Origin: Abiotrophia sp938010525
GTDB lineage: Bacteria > Bacillota > Bacilli > Lactobacillales > Aerococcaceae
Reading direction: 5' to 3'
DNA length: 50,641 nucleotides
Assembly: GCF_938010525.1 (NCBI RefSeq)
Contig: NZ_CALLVK010000010.1
Coordinates: 1-50,641, forward strand
Shown here: one piece after another, positions 15,169-22,513 of the stretch
Numbering within the stretch: position 1 is the first letter of the stretch
Layout: every line of letters starts with the position of its first letter
Program-made: the position numbers and the translations under genes
Notes under the pieces: model-generated
What the model was told of the DNA's origin: nothing
Databases searched by the model: none
The model's input: the letters and a program-made list of their open reading frames with translations, nothing else

Positions 15169-17528
15169 GTTTCTGGGCCGTCGGTTTTCGATACAGTCCA
15201 GTTCATTCCTGTAATAGGATGATCTCGCATCTCTGGGGGTAAGTGTAGAGTATCTGAATGACTGAAGTAAGCCTTACGATGCTCGTATTTATTGCCAGTT
15301 AACTTATTAAGTCCGGTCACAACTCCCCTTGCCAAGTGATAAGGCACCTTCTCCTTAGATCTCATCTCTTCGAGAAACTCACCATAGGAATAACGGATAA
15401 AATTCATCGGAACTAATGCCAGCTCGTGGTAACCAGACTCGATATACACACTCTCTAGGTAGGCCTCTAGATAGTCGTTTTCCTTCCGGTATTCGGCCAA
15501 GGCGTCTTGGGCAGCTTGTGGGTGGATGAAACTATCAAACTTCAATCTGATAGCCTTAGAGAGGACATATTCAAGCACTTTCGGGTCTTCCATGTACTTA
15601 TCCTTAATCTTCTTATCCTCTGCTTTGCCGTTGAAGTCAGCATTGAATGGGATAATCAGCATCCGTCGATAAAGGCCCTGGGACTTATTCCGCATTCTAG
15701 GCATCTCGTTGGCACTGAATAAACAGAAAAGCTTAAAGGCTATGTCATAGGCTGGCCCCTGTTTGATTTCCACGCCTACAGAGTCCCCTGTTACTACACT
15801 CATGAGGTTTGACGCATCATCAATGTAGCCACTACTGATATCGTCCCCGATATTGCACACCTTCCCCATGAGGCGGGCCATATCGAAACGGTGCTTGCTA
15901 CTATCGAAGTTGTGTGGCTTGAGGGTCGAGACGTTGCTAGGACCGATTAATTGGATCAGCATCTTTTGGAAAGTCCCCTTCCCGTTGTTCCCACCGCCTA
16001 CTAAGAACCCCATCTTGCCCCGCGTGTGGTTCGGGTTCAATGACTCATTGATTACTTGCCATAGGAGCGTGATAACTTCTTCATCGTCGCATGCTATTGT
16101 TTTTAGCCAGGCGTCAAAGTCAAAGTATTTAGGGCACTGCGCATCCGGTTTGAAGTTCGTCGCTATCTTACTGGTAATAGCATACTCTGGGCTAAATGGC
16201 AGTAAGGTATCAGTACTCAACTGATAAATGCCGTTATTAACGGGAATTAGGTCACTATTTTGGAGAGTAGGCACTAGCGGCACTTTTGTTCTGAGTTGGG
16301 CTATAACGTTTTTCCATTGGGCAGTATTATGTCGCCATTCAATACACTGGATAAGCTCCTGAATCAAGGTATCACTGGCTACGTAAACGCCTGTATCGAA
16401 GTTATAAATATACAGAGGGGCAGTATCTTTTTCAGTACCAATTAAACGGAAATGGCAGTATTGCTTGAGTTTATCGGCCACAATAGCCGCGTGCATCGGT
16501 GCGGGTAGTTTTACTTCCCCTTTACTGTTTACAGTGGAATTCTCCGCTCGCCAGGTATTGCCCACCTGGGCCAGGATCTTCTTAAGCGCGGCTATTGAAG
16601 TAATCGACGCTTTGAGGTTTACCATCCGGACCCGTTCAATAAAGGTCATGGTCCCCTCATTCACCGCATCATTCCGATAGATAGCATCTTGTAACTGGGC
16701 TACATTGTTGGCTTCATAGGCATGGTTTCCCTTGGCCAGCCATACCGCATAGTTATAGGCCTGGTCCTGGGTCAACTCCCCTACCTGGAGACTCTTCAAG
16801 AGAGAATACCGGAGGGCAGACCAATTGCTTTCGCTATCTAGGTTCTTGCTATCGTTTTGAATGTACTGGCGGACTTCCTCGTCATAATCGGCGGTTTTAG
16901 TTACGCCAGGAGCCACACCCTGGGATACAGGCATTACCTTAGCCGGCTGGACAAAATTTAAGGCTATTGGCTGCTCTACTGGCTTAACTGGATAAGGCTT
17001 GCCCATGGCTATGATGCGGGCCTCGTGTTGGTTGTCTTCAGTTGAAACCGGAAGTCCCTGGAGTTGGGACCATGTTCCGCTTGAATGGTCGTAAGGGAAA
17101 TCTAATTTGTCAGCTAATTCTTTAAGGACTTGTGCATATTCAACTTCATTTGCCGGACGCTCCAGTGCAACTACCAATCGATAGCGTGGCTTATTATCTG
17201 TATAACTAATTGTGGGGTAAACGATATGGCTATACTCTCCTAGGAGCCAACCTATACGGCCCTTGAACTCTTCTTTTGATACTGTTAAATCGTCATAATC
17301 GAGGAAAGCCAAGGTTCGGCTCTTGAGGCTTTTATTATTTCGAACTATGCGGCCATCAGGCCCCGGCTCAATTTCTCCAGCTATTGCGTATTCGGCGTTT
17401 TTTTGCTTAAACTCTTCCTTTGACCCTACTTGCATTGGCGCCTGGTAGTTAGCAATGAAGGTGAAATCATTTTCAGCATCCGAGGGCTCTAACTTGTTTG
17501 TTCTAATCCCGATACTTTTATAGATCAT
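15150..17528 (-). CDS. Primase-helicase replication protein of the island
   Basis: A 792-residue replication initiator. The N-terminal part (about 1-190) looks like an archaeo-eukaryotic-type primase domain, with the acidic motif TLAFLDYDDL and RYRLVVALERP. The C-terminal part is a D5/SF3 helicase: Walker A GGGNNGKGTF near residue 510, Walker B NIGDDIS near 561, and a sensor motif FCLFSANEMPRM near 602. The middle resembles a D5-type N-terminal module. It should bind the iterons lying at and beyond its own 3' end, melt the AT core and prime replication. The upstream gene stop directly abuts its ATG. It resembles the fused primase-Rep of several PICIs. Confidence 0.85.
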   Translation of the reverse strand: MIYKSIGIRTNKLEPSDAENDFTFIANYQAPMQVGSKEEFKQKNAEYAIAGEIEPGPDGRIVRNNKSLKSRTLAFLDYDDLTVSKEEFKGRIGWLLGEYSHIVYPTISYTDNKPRYRLVVALERPANEVEYAQVLKELADKLDFPYDHSSGTWSQLQGLPVSTEDNQHEARIIAMGKPYPVKPVEQPIALNFVQPAKVMPVSQGVAPGVTKTADYDEEVRQYIQNDSKNLDSESNWSALRYSLLKSLQVGELTQDQAYNYAVWLAKGNHAYEANNVAQLQDAIYRNDAVNEGTMTFIERVRMVNLKASITSIAALKKILAQVGNTWRAENSTVNSKGEVKLPAPMHAAIVADKLKQYCHFRLIGTEKDTAPLYIYNFDTGVYVASDTLIQELIQCIEWRHNTAQWKNVIAQLRTKVPLVPTLQNSDLIPVNNGIYQLSTDTLLPFSPEYAITSKIATNFKPDAQCPKYFDFDAWLKTIACDDEEVITLLWQVINESLNPNHTRGKMGFLVGGGNNGKGTFQKMLIQLIGPSNVSTLKPHNFDSSKHRFDMARLMGKVCNIGDDISSGYIDDASNLMSVVTGDSVGVEIKQGPAYDIAFKLFCLFSANEMPRMRNKSQGLYRRMLIIPFNADFNGKAEDKKIKDKYMEDPKVLEYVLSKAIRLKFDSFIHPQAAQDALAEYRKENDYLEAYLESVYIESGYHELALVPMNFIRYSYGEFLEEMRSKEKVPYHLARGVVTGLNKLTGNKYEHRKAYFSHSDTLHLPPEMRDHPITGMNWTVSKTDGPETHPDSS

Positions 17529-17843
17529 CTACTCACCTCCCAGAGGGCCTAAGGCTTGCTCTAAGCGTTCCAATTGCTTAGGTTGGGGAATAGTTGTCCC
17601 TGATAGATAACGCCCGATAGAGGATAAACTAACGCCACTAATCGAGGCGAGGGCTTCCCGGTCTAGCTTCTTCTTTCGCATCATCGTCTCAAGTCGGGTG
17701 CTGAATGCCTCTAAGCGAACCTCCTGGTCGGTTAGTTCTACTTGGATGCCTTGTAGCTCGTTGATACATGCCTTAATCATGAAGTTACCAGGCTGTAAGG
17801 TCAGAGCTTCAATTACTTGATTGAGTCGTTCGCTTGTTTTCAT
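17529..17843 (-). CDS. Small helix-turn-helix protein coupled to the primase gene
   Basis: A 104-residue protein. The first 50 residues are helical; residues about 52-95 (MMRKKKLDREALASISGVSLSSIGRYLSGTTIPQPKQLERL) form an XRE-type helix-turn-helix. AAGGAGG precedes the ATG, and its TAG is immediately followed by the primase ATG. It may regulate island replication genes or assist at the origin. Its family position is unclear. Confidence 0.65.
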   Translation of the reverse strand: MKTSERLNQVIEALTLQPGNFMIKACINELQGIQVELTDQEVRLEAFSTRLETMMRKKKLDREALASISGVSLSSIGRYLSGTTIPQPKQLERLEQALGPLGGE

Positions 17844-17854
17844 GGTAGGCCTCC

Positions 17855-18292
17855 TTAGATTTTTAGCTCGCCTGTAGCCGCGTATTTAACGCCCTTATAG
17901 AAGCCGTTAATAAATCGTTCCTGGCTCGTGTGGCCTAGTAGATCGTCGGTGAGGTCGTCTAGCTCATCTGAACCTTGTTCTTTTATGAGGCGACTATAAC
18001 AAGATCTAAGACTTACTGATTTTTCATCATTAAGGGCATAAGTTTCTTCCTCACTCTCCCAAAACAGATTGGCTAGTTCCTCGCGACTTACAGATTCACA
18101 TGATTCAATGTCAAGTAACTGGTCCGTTAAACCGTCTAGGCGATCAATTAGGGCGTTAGTCGTTTCGTGGAGGGTATCTAGCAAGCTAATAACTCTTTCT
18201 CTTGGAAGATTGATAGTATCGGCACCCCAGAGTGCTTGGCTTTGTAACTTCAGAATGCTTTGGATAGCGTCGATTTCTTTAATTGGGTTCAT
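17855..18292 (-). CDS. Unknown acidic helical protein of the island
   Basis: A 145-residue acidic, helical protein with no recognised domain. The N-terminal half has regular heptad-like leucines and isoleucines (ISLLDTLHETTNALIDRLDGLTDQLLDI), suggesting self-association. AAAGAGG precedes the ATG. It lies first in the replication gene group, downstream of a non-coding stretch with a candidate RNA. Confidence 0.6.
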   Translation of the reverse strand: MNPIKEIDAIQSILKLQSQALWGADTINLPRERVISLLDTLHETTNALIDRLDGLTDQLLDIESCESVSREELANLFWESEEETYALNDEKSVSLRSCYSRLIKEQGSDELDDLTDDLLGHTSQERFINGFYKGVKYAATGELKI

Positions 18293-18316
18293 AATAGTTT
18301 ACCTCTTTCGGTTTAG

Positions 18317-18428
18317 TATAATTTGTGGTAGAATAAAGCCAGTAGGTTGCTATGAACAACGGTCTACCAATCGTATTATCATAGCCTTTTGAGTTTAGGA
18401 ACGGTGGGGTTCCTAAGCTCTTTTTTTT
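18317..18428 (+). ncRNA. Candidate structured small RNA, antisense to the operon direction
   Basis: The plus strand between two minus-strand genes has a TATAAT at 18317-18322 and a second -10-like TGGTAGAAT to 18334. It then has interleaved inverted repeats (GGTAGA 18327-18332 with TCTACC 18363-18368; GCTATGA 18349-18355 with TCATAGC 18379-18385) and a strong terminator, TTAGGAAC/GTTCCTAA followed by eight T. The minus strand lacks a T run there, so the transcript must be plus. The promoter -35 is poor, so transcription is inferred mainly from the terminator and structure. Confidence 0.45.
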
Positions 18429-18430
18429 AT

Positions 18431-18444
18431 GTCTGTGGGAGGAC
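18431..18444 (+). repeat. 14-bp repeat, copy 1
   Basis: GTCTGTGGGAGGAC, identical to 20197-20210. Both copies lie just after a plus-strand terminator. One exact 14-mer pair in 10 kb could be chance. Confidence 0.4.
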
Positions 18445-18463
18445 TATTTTTTATTTGATAGGT

Positions 18464-18742
18464 CTACTGGCGGTGTTTTTCAATGTATGCGTATAACTCT
18501 GCTTTCTTAATATAGAGCTTGCCTTCTACTTGATATGTAGGGAGCCCGTTTGCTATCCAGTTCTTGAGAGTACCCCTAGAAACTGCTAGGAAGCTCTCCG
18601 TGATTTCGTTGATTGTCAGGAAGTCCCGCATCATTCCAGAATCTTGCCGCGCTTGGTCGATGGCTTGGCGGTAGATAGTCCTCAATGATGCGCTTAGCTC
18701 CTGGTTAAACTCCTCAGATATCTGTAAGCTTAAGGTTGTCAT
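18464..18742 (-). CDS. Excisionase-like helix-turn-helix protein
   Basis: A 92-residue protein. The C-terminal half (FLTINEITESFLAVSRGTLKNWIANGLPTYQVEGKLYIKKAELYAYIEKH) is a MerR-like winged helix of the excisionase (Xis) family; the N-terminal half is a helix that may serve in dimerisation. A strong AAGGAGGTG site precedes the ATG. It is the likely partner of the integrase in excision and lies downstream of the Cro-like gene, behind DNA with an 18-bp operator copy, so its expression is probably under island repressor control. Confidence 0.72.
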   Translation of the reverse strand: MTTLSLQISEEFNQELSASLRTIYRQAIDQARQDSGMMRDFLTINEITESFLAVSRGTLKNWIANGLPTYQVEGKLYIKKAELYAYIEKHRQ

Positions 18743-18839
18743 GGCGTCACCTCCTTCATAGTTTTACGGAATTCAAATCTGTTAATTTGGGAATTTATCA
18801 TTTAAAATTCCGCAAACAAACTCTTCCCTCACCTATTAA

Positions 18840-18857
18840 CACGTAGTAAAACGTAGT
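18840..18857. promoter_or_regulatory. Operator-like repeat downstream of the Cro-like gene
   Basis: CACGTAGTAAAACGTAGT, identical to 19108-19125. It contains ACGTAG twice at a 10-base interval. It lies between the Cro-like gene and the excisionase-like gene. Confidence 0.6.
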
Positions 18858-18864
18858 AATTAGA

Positions 18865-19068
18865 TTAAAAAAATATATCTTCTAGTGTAACTGTAGAGTC
18901 TTTTTGTCTGACTAGATCTAGAAAAATTCGCATCTCACTAGGTCTAAACTCCGTGATACCTCGTTCCTTCTTCGAGTATCCATCAGTTGAAAGTTCCAGC
19001 TTTTTCGCCATTTCTGCTTGATTCATACCCAAGGCTTTTCGGTAAGAAACAATCTTTCTGACTTCCAT
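18865..19068 (-). CDS. Cro-like XRE regulator
   Basis: A 67-residue single-domain helix-turn-helix protein (VSYRKALGMNQAEMAKKLELSTDGYSKKERGITEF). AAGGAGG precedes the ATG. It is divergent from the larger repressor gene and is flanked by two identical 18-bp repeats, the layout of a phage or PICI lysogeny switch. It is expected to be the first leftward product after derepression and to tune the same operators. Confidence 0.78.
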   Translation of the reverse strand: MEVRKIVSYRKALGMNQAEMAKKLELSTDGYSKKERGITEFRPSEMRIFLDLVRQKDSTVTLEDIFF

Positions 19069-19107
19069 GTTAGTACCTCCTTCTTATAATTTATGGCTTA
19101 ATAATAC

Positions 19108-19153
19108 CACGTAGTAAAACGTAGTGCAAAAGTTATTTCGTAAAAAAACGTAG
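19108..19153. promoter_or_regulatory. Operator region between the divergent regulators
   Basis: An exact 18-bp copy of the 18840 site at 19108-19125, and a degenerate copy at about 19138-19153 (CGTAAAAAAACGTAG). The half-site ACGTAG is repeated directly at 10-base spacing rather than inverted. TTATAAT-like -10 sequences flank it. Confidence 0.6.
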
Positions 19154-19223
19154 AAAGGTCTTTTTTCAGTATAGAAAACGTGTTATTATATAGAAAACAA
19201 ATCATACGAAAGGATATGGAGAT

Positions 19224-20090
19224 ATGGAAGCAGATAAGAAATCTGTAGGAGTAAGAATAAAAAGAATTCGCCAGGAAAAGGGACTATCTATGGAACAGTT
19301 TGGGGCGTTGATTGATTCCCCGGCTGTTAAATCAGGCATTATTTCTAGATGGGAAACTGGAGTATCTTTGCCAAATGCCAAGCGACTAAAGAATATAGCT
19401 GATTTAGGTAACACTACAGTAGAAGAATTACTTCACGGCCAGAAGATATCTAGCAAACAGGTACGGTCTATGTTGCTGCACGGGGTGCTAGAACACCCCC
19501 TAAAGAATAGACTCGCTTCTTTCATAGAAGAGTCTATCGAAGATTATGAAAAGGTATGTATATTAAATTTTGATAAGGTTCTTTACTTTAGAAAGCTATT
19601 AGGGCGTCTAAATATATATATTCCTAATGATGAAACAAATGATCTATTTTATCAAACTAAAAAGAAGCAAGACAACACTATATCAAACTTGGTTAGTATG
19701 ATTCAGGAAGATCTAAAGCAGCATTTGCAAAATACCGGCGATGAAGAAAATAGTCCTCTGTTTTCGATGATTACGTCTTTCCTCAACAAAGAAGACGAGG
19801 TGCTGAATATATTCCTTGATTATATAATCACTGTAGGCGAGAATTTAGCAAAGCAAGACCCAACCGCCCTTAGTTTTGTAATAACTAATAAAATCGGAGC
19901 CCTTATCGATGGCCTGAATTCATTTCTTAAGAAACAAGATTACGATGGTGTGGCTATCCAGCAATACGGCGCATATATAGACCCATCTATCCTTATAGAG
20001 ACTATGGATTATCAAACCTACAAAGAGATGCAACAGCAACTAGTCGACGTGATAAATTTCGTGGATGATAGATTTAAAAGAGGAAGCTAG
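19224..20090 (+). CDS. XRE-family repressor of the island
   Basis: A 288-residue protein with an N-terminal helix-turn-helix (about residues 8-65: IRQEKGLSMEQFGALIDS, SGIISRWETGVSLPNAKRLKNIADL) and a long helical C-terminal part with no LexA-type Ser-Lys self-cleavage motif visible. PICI master repressors (Stl type) are likewise released by binding a helper-phage protein rather than by RecA. The ATG has AAAGGA 9 bases upstream. It is co-oriented with the integrase gene 145 bp downstream, after a hairpin. Confidence 0.75.
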   Translation: MEADKKSVGVRIKRIRQEKGLSMEQFGALIDSPAVKSGIISRWETGVSLPNAKRLKNIADLGNTTVEELLHGQKISSKQVRSMLLHGVLEHPLKNRLASFIEESIEDYEKVCILNFDKVLYFRKLLGRLNIYIPNDETNDLFYQTKKKQDNTISNLVSMIQEDLKQHLQNTGDEENSPLFSMITSFLNKEDEVLNIFLDYIITVGENLAKQDPTALSFVITNKIGALIDGLNSFLKKQDYDGVAIQQYGAYIDPSILIETMDYQTYKEMQQQLVDVINFVDDRFKRGS

Positions 20091-20149
20091 CTTACGGTGA
20101 AAAGGTTTCTCCGCATCATACCAGTTCCTGGAATAAATTTTATTATCCA

Positions 20150-20192
20150 CACCCCAGGGAGTAGCCAATCTCTACTGGGGTGACCTTTCTTT
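20150..20192 (+). terminator. Hairpin after the repressor gene
   Basis: CACCCC and AGTAG pair with CTACT and GGGGTG with a 4-base bulge, followed by CTTTCTTT. A moderately strong terminator between repressor and integrase. Confidence 0.6.
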
Positions 20193-20196
20193 AACC

Positions 20197-20210
20197 GTCT
20201 GTGGGAGGAC
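20197..20210 (+). repeat. 14-bp repeat, copy 2
   Basis: GTCTGTGGGAGGAC, matching 18431-18444, here 26 bases before the integrase start. It may overlap the integrase translation signal region. Confidence 0.4.
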
Positions 20211-20235
20211 AAGCGAGAAAGGAAACTGATATGAT

Positions 20236-21378
20236 ATGGCGACCTACACACCATACGACAAACAAGGCGCTAAGCTGTGGCGCGTGACGGCATACCTGGG
20301 GATGGACTCAGTAACCGGAAAGCAGCGCAACATGAAAAAAGGTGGCTTCAAGACAAAAAAAGAAGCCCAGCTCTACTATAATCAAGTAAAGCTAGACTTT
20401 GAGAATGGGACCCTAGATCAGGAAAATAAGAGCCTGACCTATGGCCAAGTATATCAGGAGTGGTTAGAGGTCTACCGGAAGACGGTCAAAGAAAGTACTT
20501 GTTTCAAGACTGAGTACCTCTTCAAGCAGCATATTCTGCCTGTGCTAGGAGAACTCAAGGTACAAAAGATTACGAGTGCCTACCTCCAGAAGCAACTGAA
20601 CCGATGGTATGAACGCTTTGGTCAGTACAAGAAGGTCTTTAATTATGCCTGTACCGTCCTCCAATATGCCGTGGTTCAAGGCTATATGCGGGATAACCCC
20701 AAGCAACGGGTCACTATGCCTAAAATTCCGCTTGATTACGGCCACGAGAGCGAGAGTTTAGCCTTTTATACTAGGGAGCAATTACAGACGCTCCTAGGCG
20801 TCCTGGATGGGCAATGGTTGGCCTTTTTCCGTCTATTGGCATTCTCTGGGATGCGTCGAGGAGAGGCGCTGGCTCTTACCTGGAACGATATTAGCTTCAA
20901 GGATAACACCGTTAGCATATCCAAGACCTTGACCCAGGGGCACGAACGGCGGCTTATTGTACTTCCTCCAAAGACTAAGACCAGTAACCGCATCATCACC
21001 CTAGATCCAAAAACGATGGCCATTCTAAAGTCCTGGAAGATAGAACAAGCTAAGCTCCTCCTTGCCATGGGCCACAATGCCACACGCCAAGGGCAACTAA
21101 TATTCTGTAAGGTGAGTTCTAATAGCTTCCTAGACTTAGCCGCCCCTAGAAACCGGCTTTATGATGCGTGCAAAAAGAACGCCCTCCCCTTTATCAAGGT
21201 TCACGGCTTTCGGCATACGCACTGTAGTTTGCTATTTGATGCTGGCGTACCTCTAAAGGACGTCAAGGAACGGTTAGGTCATTCGGATATCCAAACGACG
21301 ATGAATATCTATACACATGTTACCCAGGATAGCCGGGATAAATCGGCCCAACTGTTCGCAAAATACGTAAATTTCTAG
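20236..21378 (+). CDS. int: Tyrosine recombinase, island integrase
   Basis: A 380-residue phage-type integrase. An N-terminal arm-binding domain (about 1-60) and a core-binding SAM-like domain (about 68-165) precede the catalytic domain. Catalytic residues are visible: Arg in FSGMRRGEALAL near 209, HGFRH near 322, LGHSDIQTTMNIYTH with the second His near 345 and the tyrosine nucleophile near 355. AAAGGA lies 12 bases before the ATG. The gene ends about 100 bp from attR in a tRNA-Ser gene, the usual position for a tRNA-targeting integrase. Confidence 0.93.
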   Translation: MATYTPYDKQGAKLWRVTAYLGMDSVTGKQRNMKKGGFKTKKEAQLYYNQVKLDFENGTLDQENKSLTYGQVYQEWLEVYRKTVKESTCFKTEYLFKQHILPVLGELKVQKITSAYLQKQLNRWYERFGQYKKVFNYACTVLQYAVVQGYMRDNPKQRVTMPKIPLDYGHESESLAFYTREQLQTLLGVLDGQWLAFFRLLAFSGMRRGEALALTWNDISFKDNTVSISKTLTQGHERRLIVLPPKTKTSNRIITLDPKTMAILKSWKIEQAKLLLAMGHNATRQGQLIFCKVSSNSFLDLAAPRNRLYDACKKNALPFIKVHGFRHTHCSLLFDAGVPLKDVKERLGHSDIQTTMNIYTHVTQDSRDKSAQLFAKYVNF

Positions 21379-21420
21379 TAAATCTAAACCAAACTCTAAA
21401 CCACTTGAGAGGATGACAAA

Positions 21421-21465
21421 AAGAAAACACCTTAGAAACGCCCGTCTCAAGCTGTTTCTAAGGTG
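21421..21465 (-). terminator. Terminator for tRNA-Ser, supplied by the element
   Basis: On the minus strand CACCTTAGAAAC pairs with GTTTCTAAGGTG (12 bp) and is followed by TTTTCTT. It lies inside the element, replacing the host terminator now stranded at 11259-11289. Confidence 0.75.
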
Positions 21466-21479
21466 CATATCAAAAATTC

Positions 21480-21495
21480 TAACGGAGACGGTGGG
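21480..21495. repeat. Right attachment site (attR) core
   Basis: TAACGGAGACGGTGGG, identical to 11298-11313, covering the last 13 bases of tRNA-Ser and 3 bases beyond. Confidence 0.88.
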
Positions 21496-21570
21496 ATTCG
21501 AACCCACGTGCCGGTTGCCCGACAAAATGATTTCGAGTCATTCCCGTTACGGCCTCTTCGGTACGTCTCC
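21483..21570 (-). tRNA. tRNA-Ser (anticodon CGA)
   Basis: An 88-nt class II tRNA. The acceptor stem GGAGACG/CGTCTCC with discriminator G, the anticodon stem AATGA/TCATT around CTCGAAA, the long variable arm and the GGTTCGAATCC T-arm are all present. CCA is not encoded. The 3' 13 bases come from the integrated element, which restores an intact gene. Confidence 0.95.
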
Positions 21571-21581
21571 GGAACAAGCTT

Positions 21582-21610
21582 ATTATAGCACCGGAATTAT
21601 TAGTCTGCAA
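21582..21610 (-). promoter_or_regulatory. Promoter of tRNA-Ser
   Basis: TTGCAG (21605-21610), 17-bp spacer, TATAAT (21582-21587) preceded by TGC. It is back to back with the folT promoter, with only three bases between the two -35 hexamers. Confidence 0.75.
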
Positions 21611-21613
21611 GGC

Positions 21614-21642
21614 TTGACAAAGCCTCCTTTTATCCCTATGCT
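21614..21642 (+). promoter_or_regulatory. Promoter of folT
   Basis: TTGACA (21614-21619), 17-bp spacer, TATGCT (21637-21642). It gives a leader of about 220 bases containing the riboswitch. Confidence 0.7.
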
Positions 21643-21710
21643 TAGGAGGTTAGAACCCTAATCTAGAAGAAGGAGGTTAAGGCAAGAAGGGCGCTGACAC
21701 CAACTAACAC

Positions 21711-21808
21711 CAGAGTAAGAAAAGAAGCGTTAAGTGATAGCGAGATGGAATGTTGCTCCTATACGAAAAAATGCTGGACATTTTGCGGTTTCTTTTCTGC
21801 ATTCGCTG
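21711..21808 (+). ncRNA. Tetrahydrofolate (THF) riboswitch
   Basis: The conserved core GCGTTAAGTG (21727-21736) sits between a P2 stem AGAAAAGAA/TTTCTTTTCT. The P3 hairpin has the loop GGAATGT, close to the family GGGATGT, then ACGAA and a side hairpin AAAATG/CATTTT, then GCGG. GAGTA and GCATTCGCTG close the aptamer as in known examples. Just after it, GCTGCATTTAA can pair with TTAAATGAAGCAGC, competing with the closing stem. There is no T run, so control of translation of folT is more likely than termination. Confidence 0.9.
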
Positions 21809-21869
21809 CATTTAATTGGTTCTGTCAGTTAAATGAAGCAGCTCGCTAAATTAAGGAGATGCTATTAAA

Positions 21870-22433
21870 ATGGAAAATCAAGTATACCGTCGCAAAGGCG
21901 CCGTCACCACCCTACAGCTAACTACCCTGGCCATCTTGTTGGCTATCCGCTTCGCCTTGGATTACCTACCAGAAATCGATTTAGGCGTTACCAAAATGGG
22001 TTTTGGCTTTGTGGGGGCTGCCTTGACTGGCGCAATTGCCGGCCCAATCCCTGCCATGATTCTTGGCGCCGCCCACGATATTCTCAAATTCGCCCTGGGT
22101 GGTGCTAAAGGTGTCTACTTCCCCGGTTACACCCTAACGGCCATTGTCGGCGGACTCATCTATGGACTTGGCCTTCACCGCCAAACTAAGACCCCTCTGC
22201 GAATCTTCCTGACTGTCTTGGCTGTCACCCTCATCTGTAACTTGGGACTTAATACCCTCTGGACCATGATGGTTCAGCAAAAAGCTATCATGGCTATCTT
22301 GCCAGTGCGTTTCTACAAAAATATGGCTTCCCTAGTGGTCAATTCAGTCGTCCTTTATGTCCTCTTCAATAACGAGCCAATCAAACGGCTGATTGAACAG
22401 ATTCAATTTCCTAGCCTTTTGAGTAGAAAATAA
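21870..22433 (+). CDS. folT: Folate-specific ECF transporter S component
   Basis: A 187-residue membrane protein with about six helices of the FolT type, including GFGFVGAALTGAIAGPIPAMILGAAHDILKF and the family motif YFPGYTLTAIVGGLIYGLGL. S components bind the vitamin and share an ECF energising module (two ATPases and EcfT), not encoded in this window. The assignment to folate is strengthened by the THF riboswitch in the leader: high intracellular folate should reduce uptake. AAGGAG precedes the ATG. Confidence 0.92.
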   Translation: MENQVYRRKGAVTTLQLTTLAILLAIRFALDYLPEIDLGVTKMGFGFVGAALTGAIAGPIPAMILGAAHDILKFALGGAKGVYFPGYTLTAIVGGLIYGLGLHRQTKTPLRIFLTVLAVTLICNLGLNTLWTMMVQQKAIMAILPVRFYKNMASLVVNSVVLYVLFNNEPIKRLIEQIQFPSLLSRK

Positions 22434-22438
22434 AACTA

Positions 22439-22469
22439 GCCAAGACAGCACTCCTGTCTTGGCTTTTTT
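22439..22469 (+). terminator. Terminator of folT
   Basis: A 10-bp perfect stem GCCAAGACAG with a 5-base loop, followed by six T. Confidence 0.92.
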
Positions 22470-22513
22470 CTTCCTTGAGCGTATAATCAAGGTCAAAGAA
22501 AGGAGGCTTACCC

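Larger units (their letters stand above)
11298..21495. mobile_element. Integrated element in tRNA-Ser, candidate phage-inducible chromosomal island
   Basis: A 10.2 kb insertion bounded by a 16-bp direct repeat that overlaps the 3' end of tRNA-Ser. Integrase and repressor lie on the plus strand next to the tRNA; all other genes (Cro-like, excisionase-like, primase-helicase, sigma-like, TerS-like and small unknowns) lie on the minus strand. An iteron origin adjoins the primase gene. There are no capsid, portal, tail, holin or lysin genes, so it is not a complete prophage. The order matches known Gram-positive PICIs, which replicate and are packaged at the expense of a helper phage. An alternative is a heavily deleted prophage, but the compact overlapping genes and intact origin argue against decay. 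Confidence 0.82.

Noticed and set aside
11298..21495. The insert as a complete prophage
   Set aside because: No portal, capsid, tail, holin, lysin or large terminase gene is present in the 10.2 kb.
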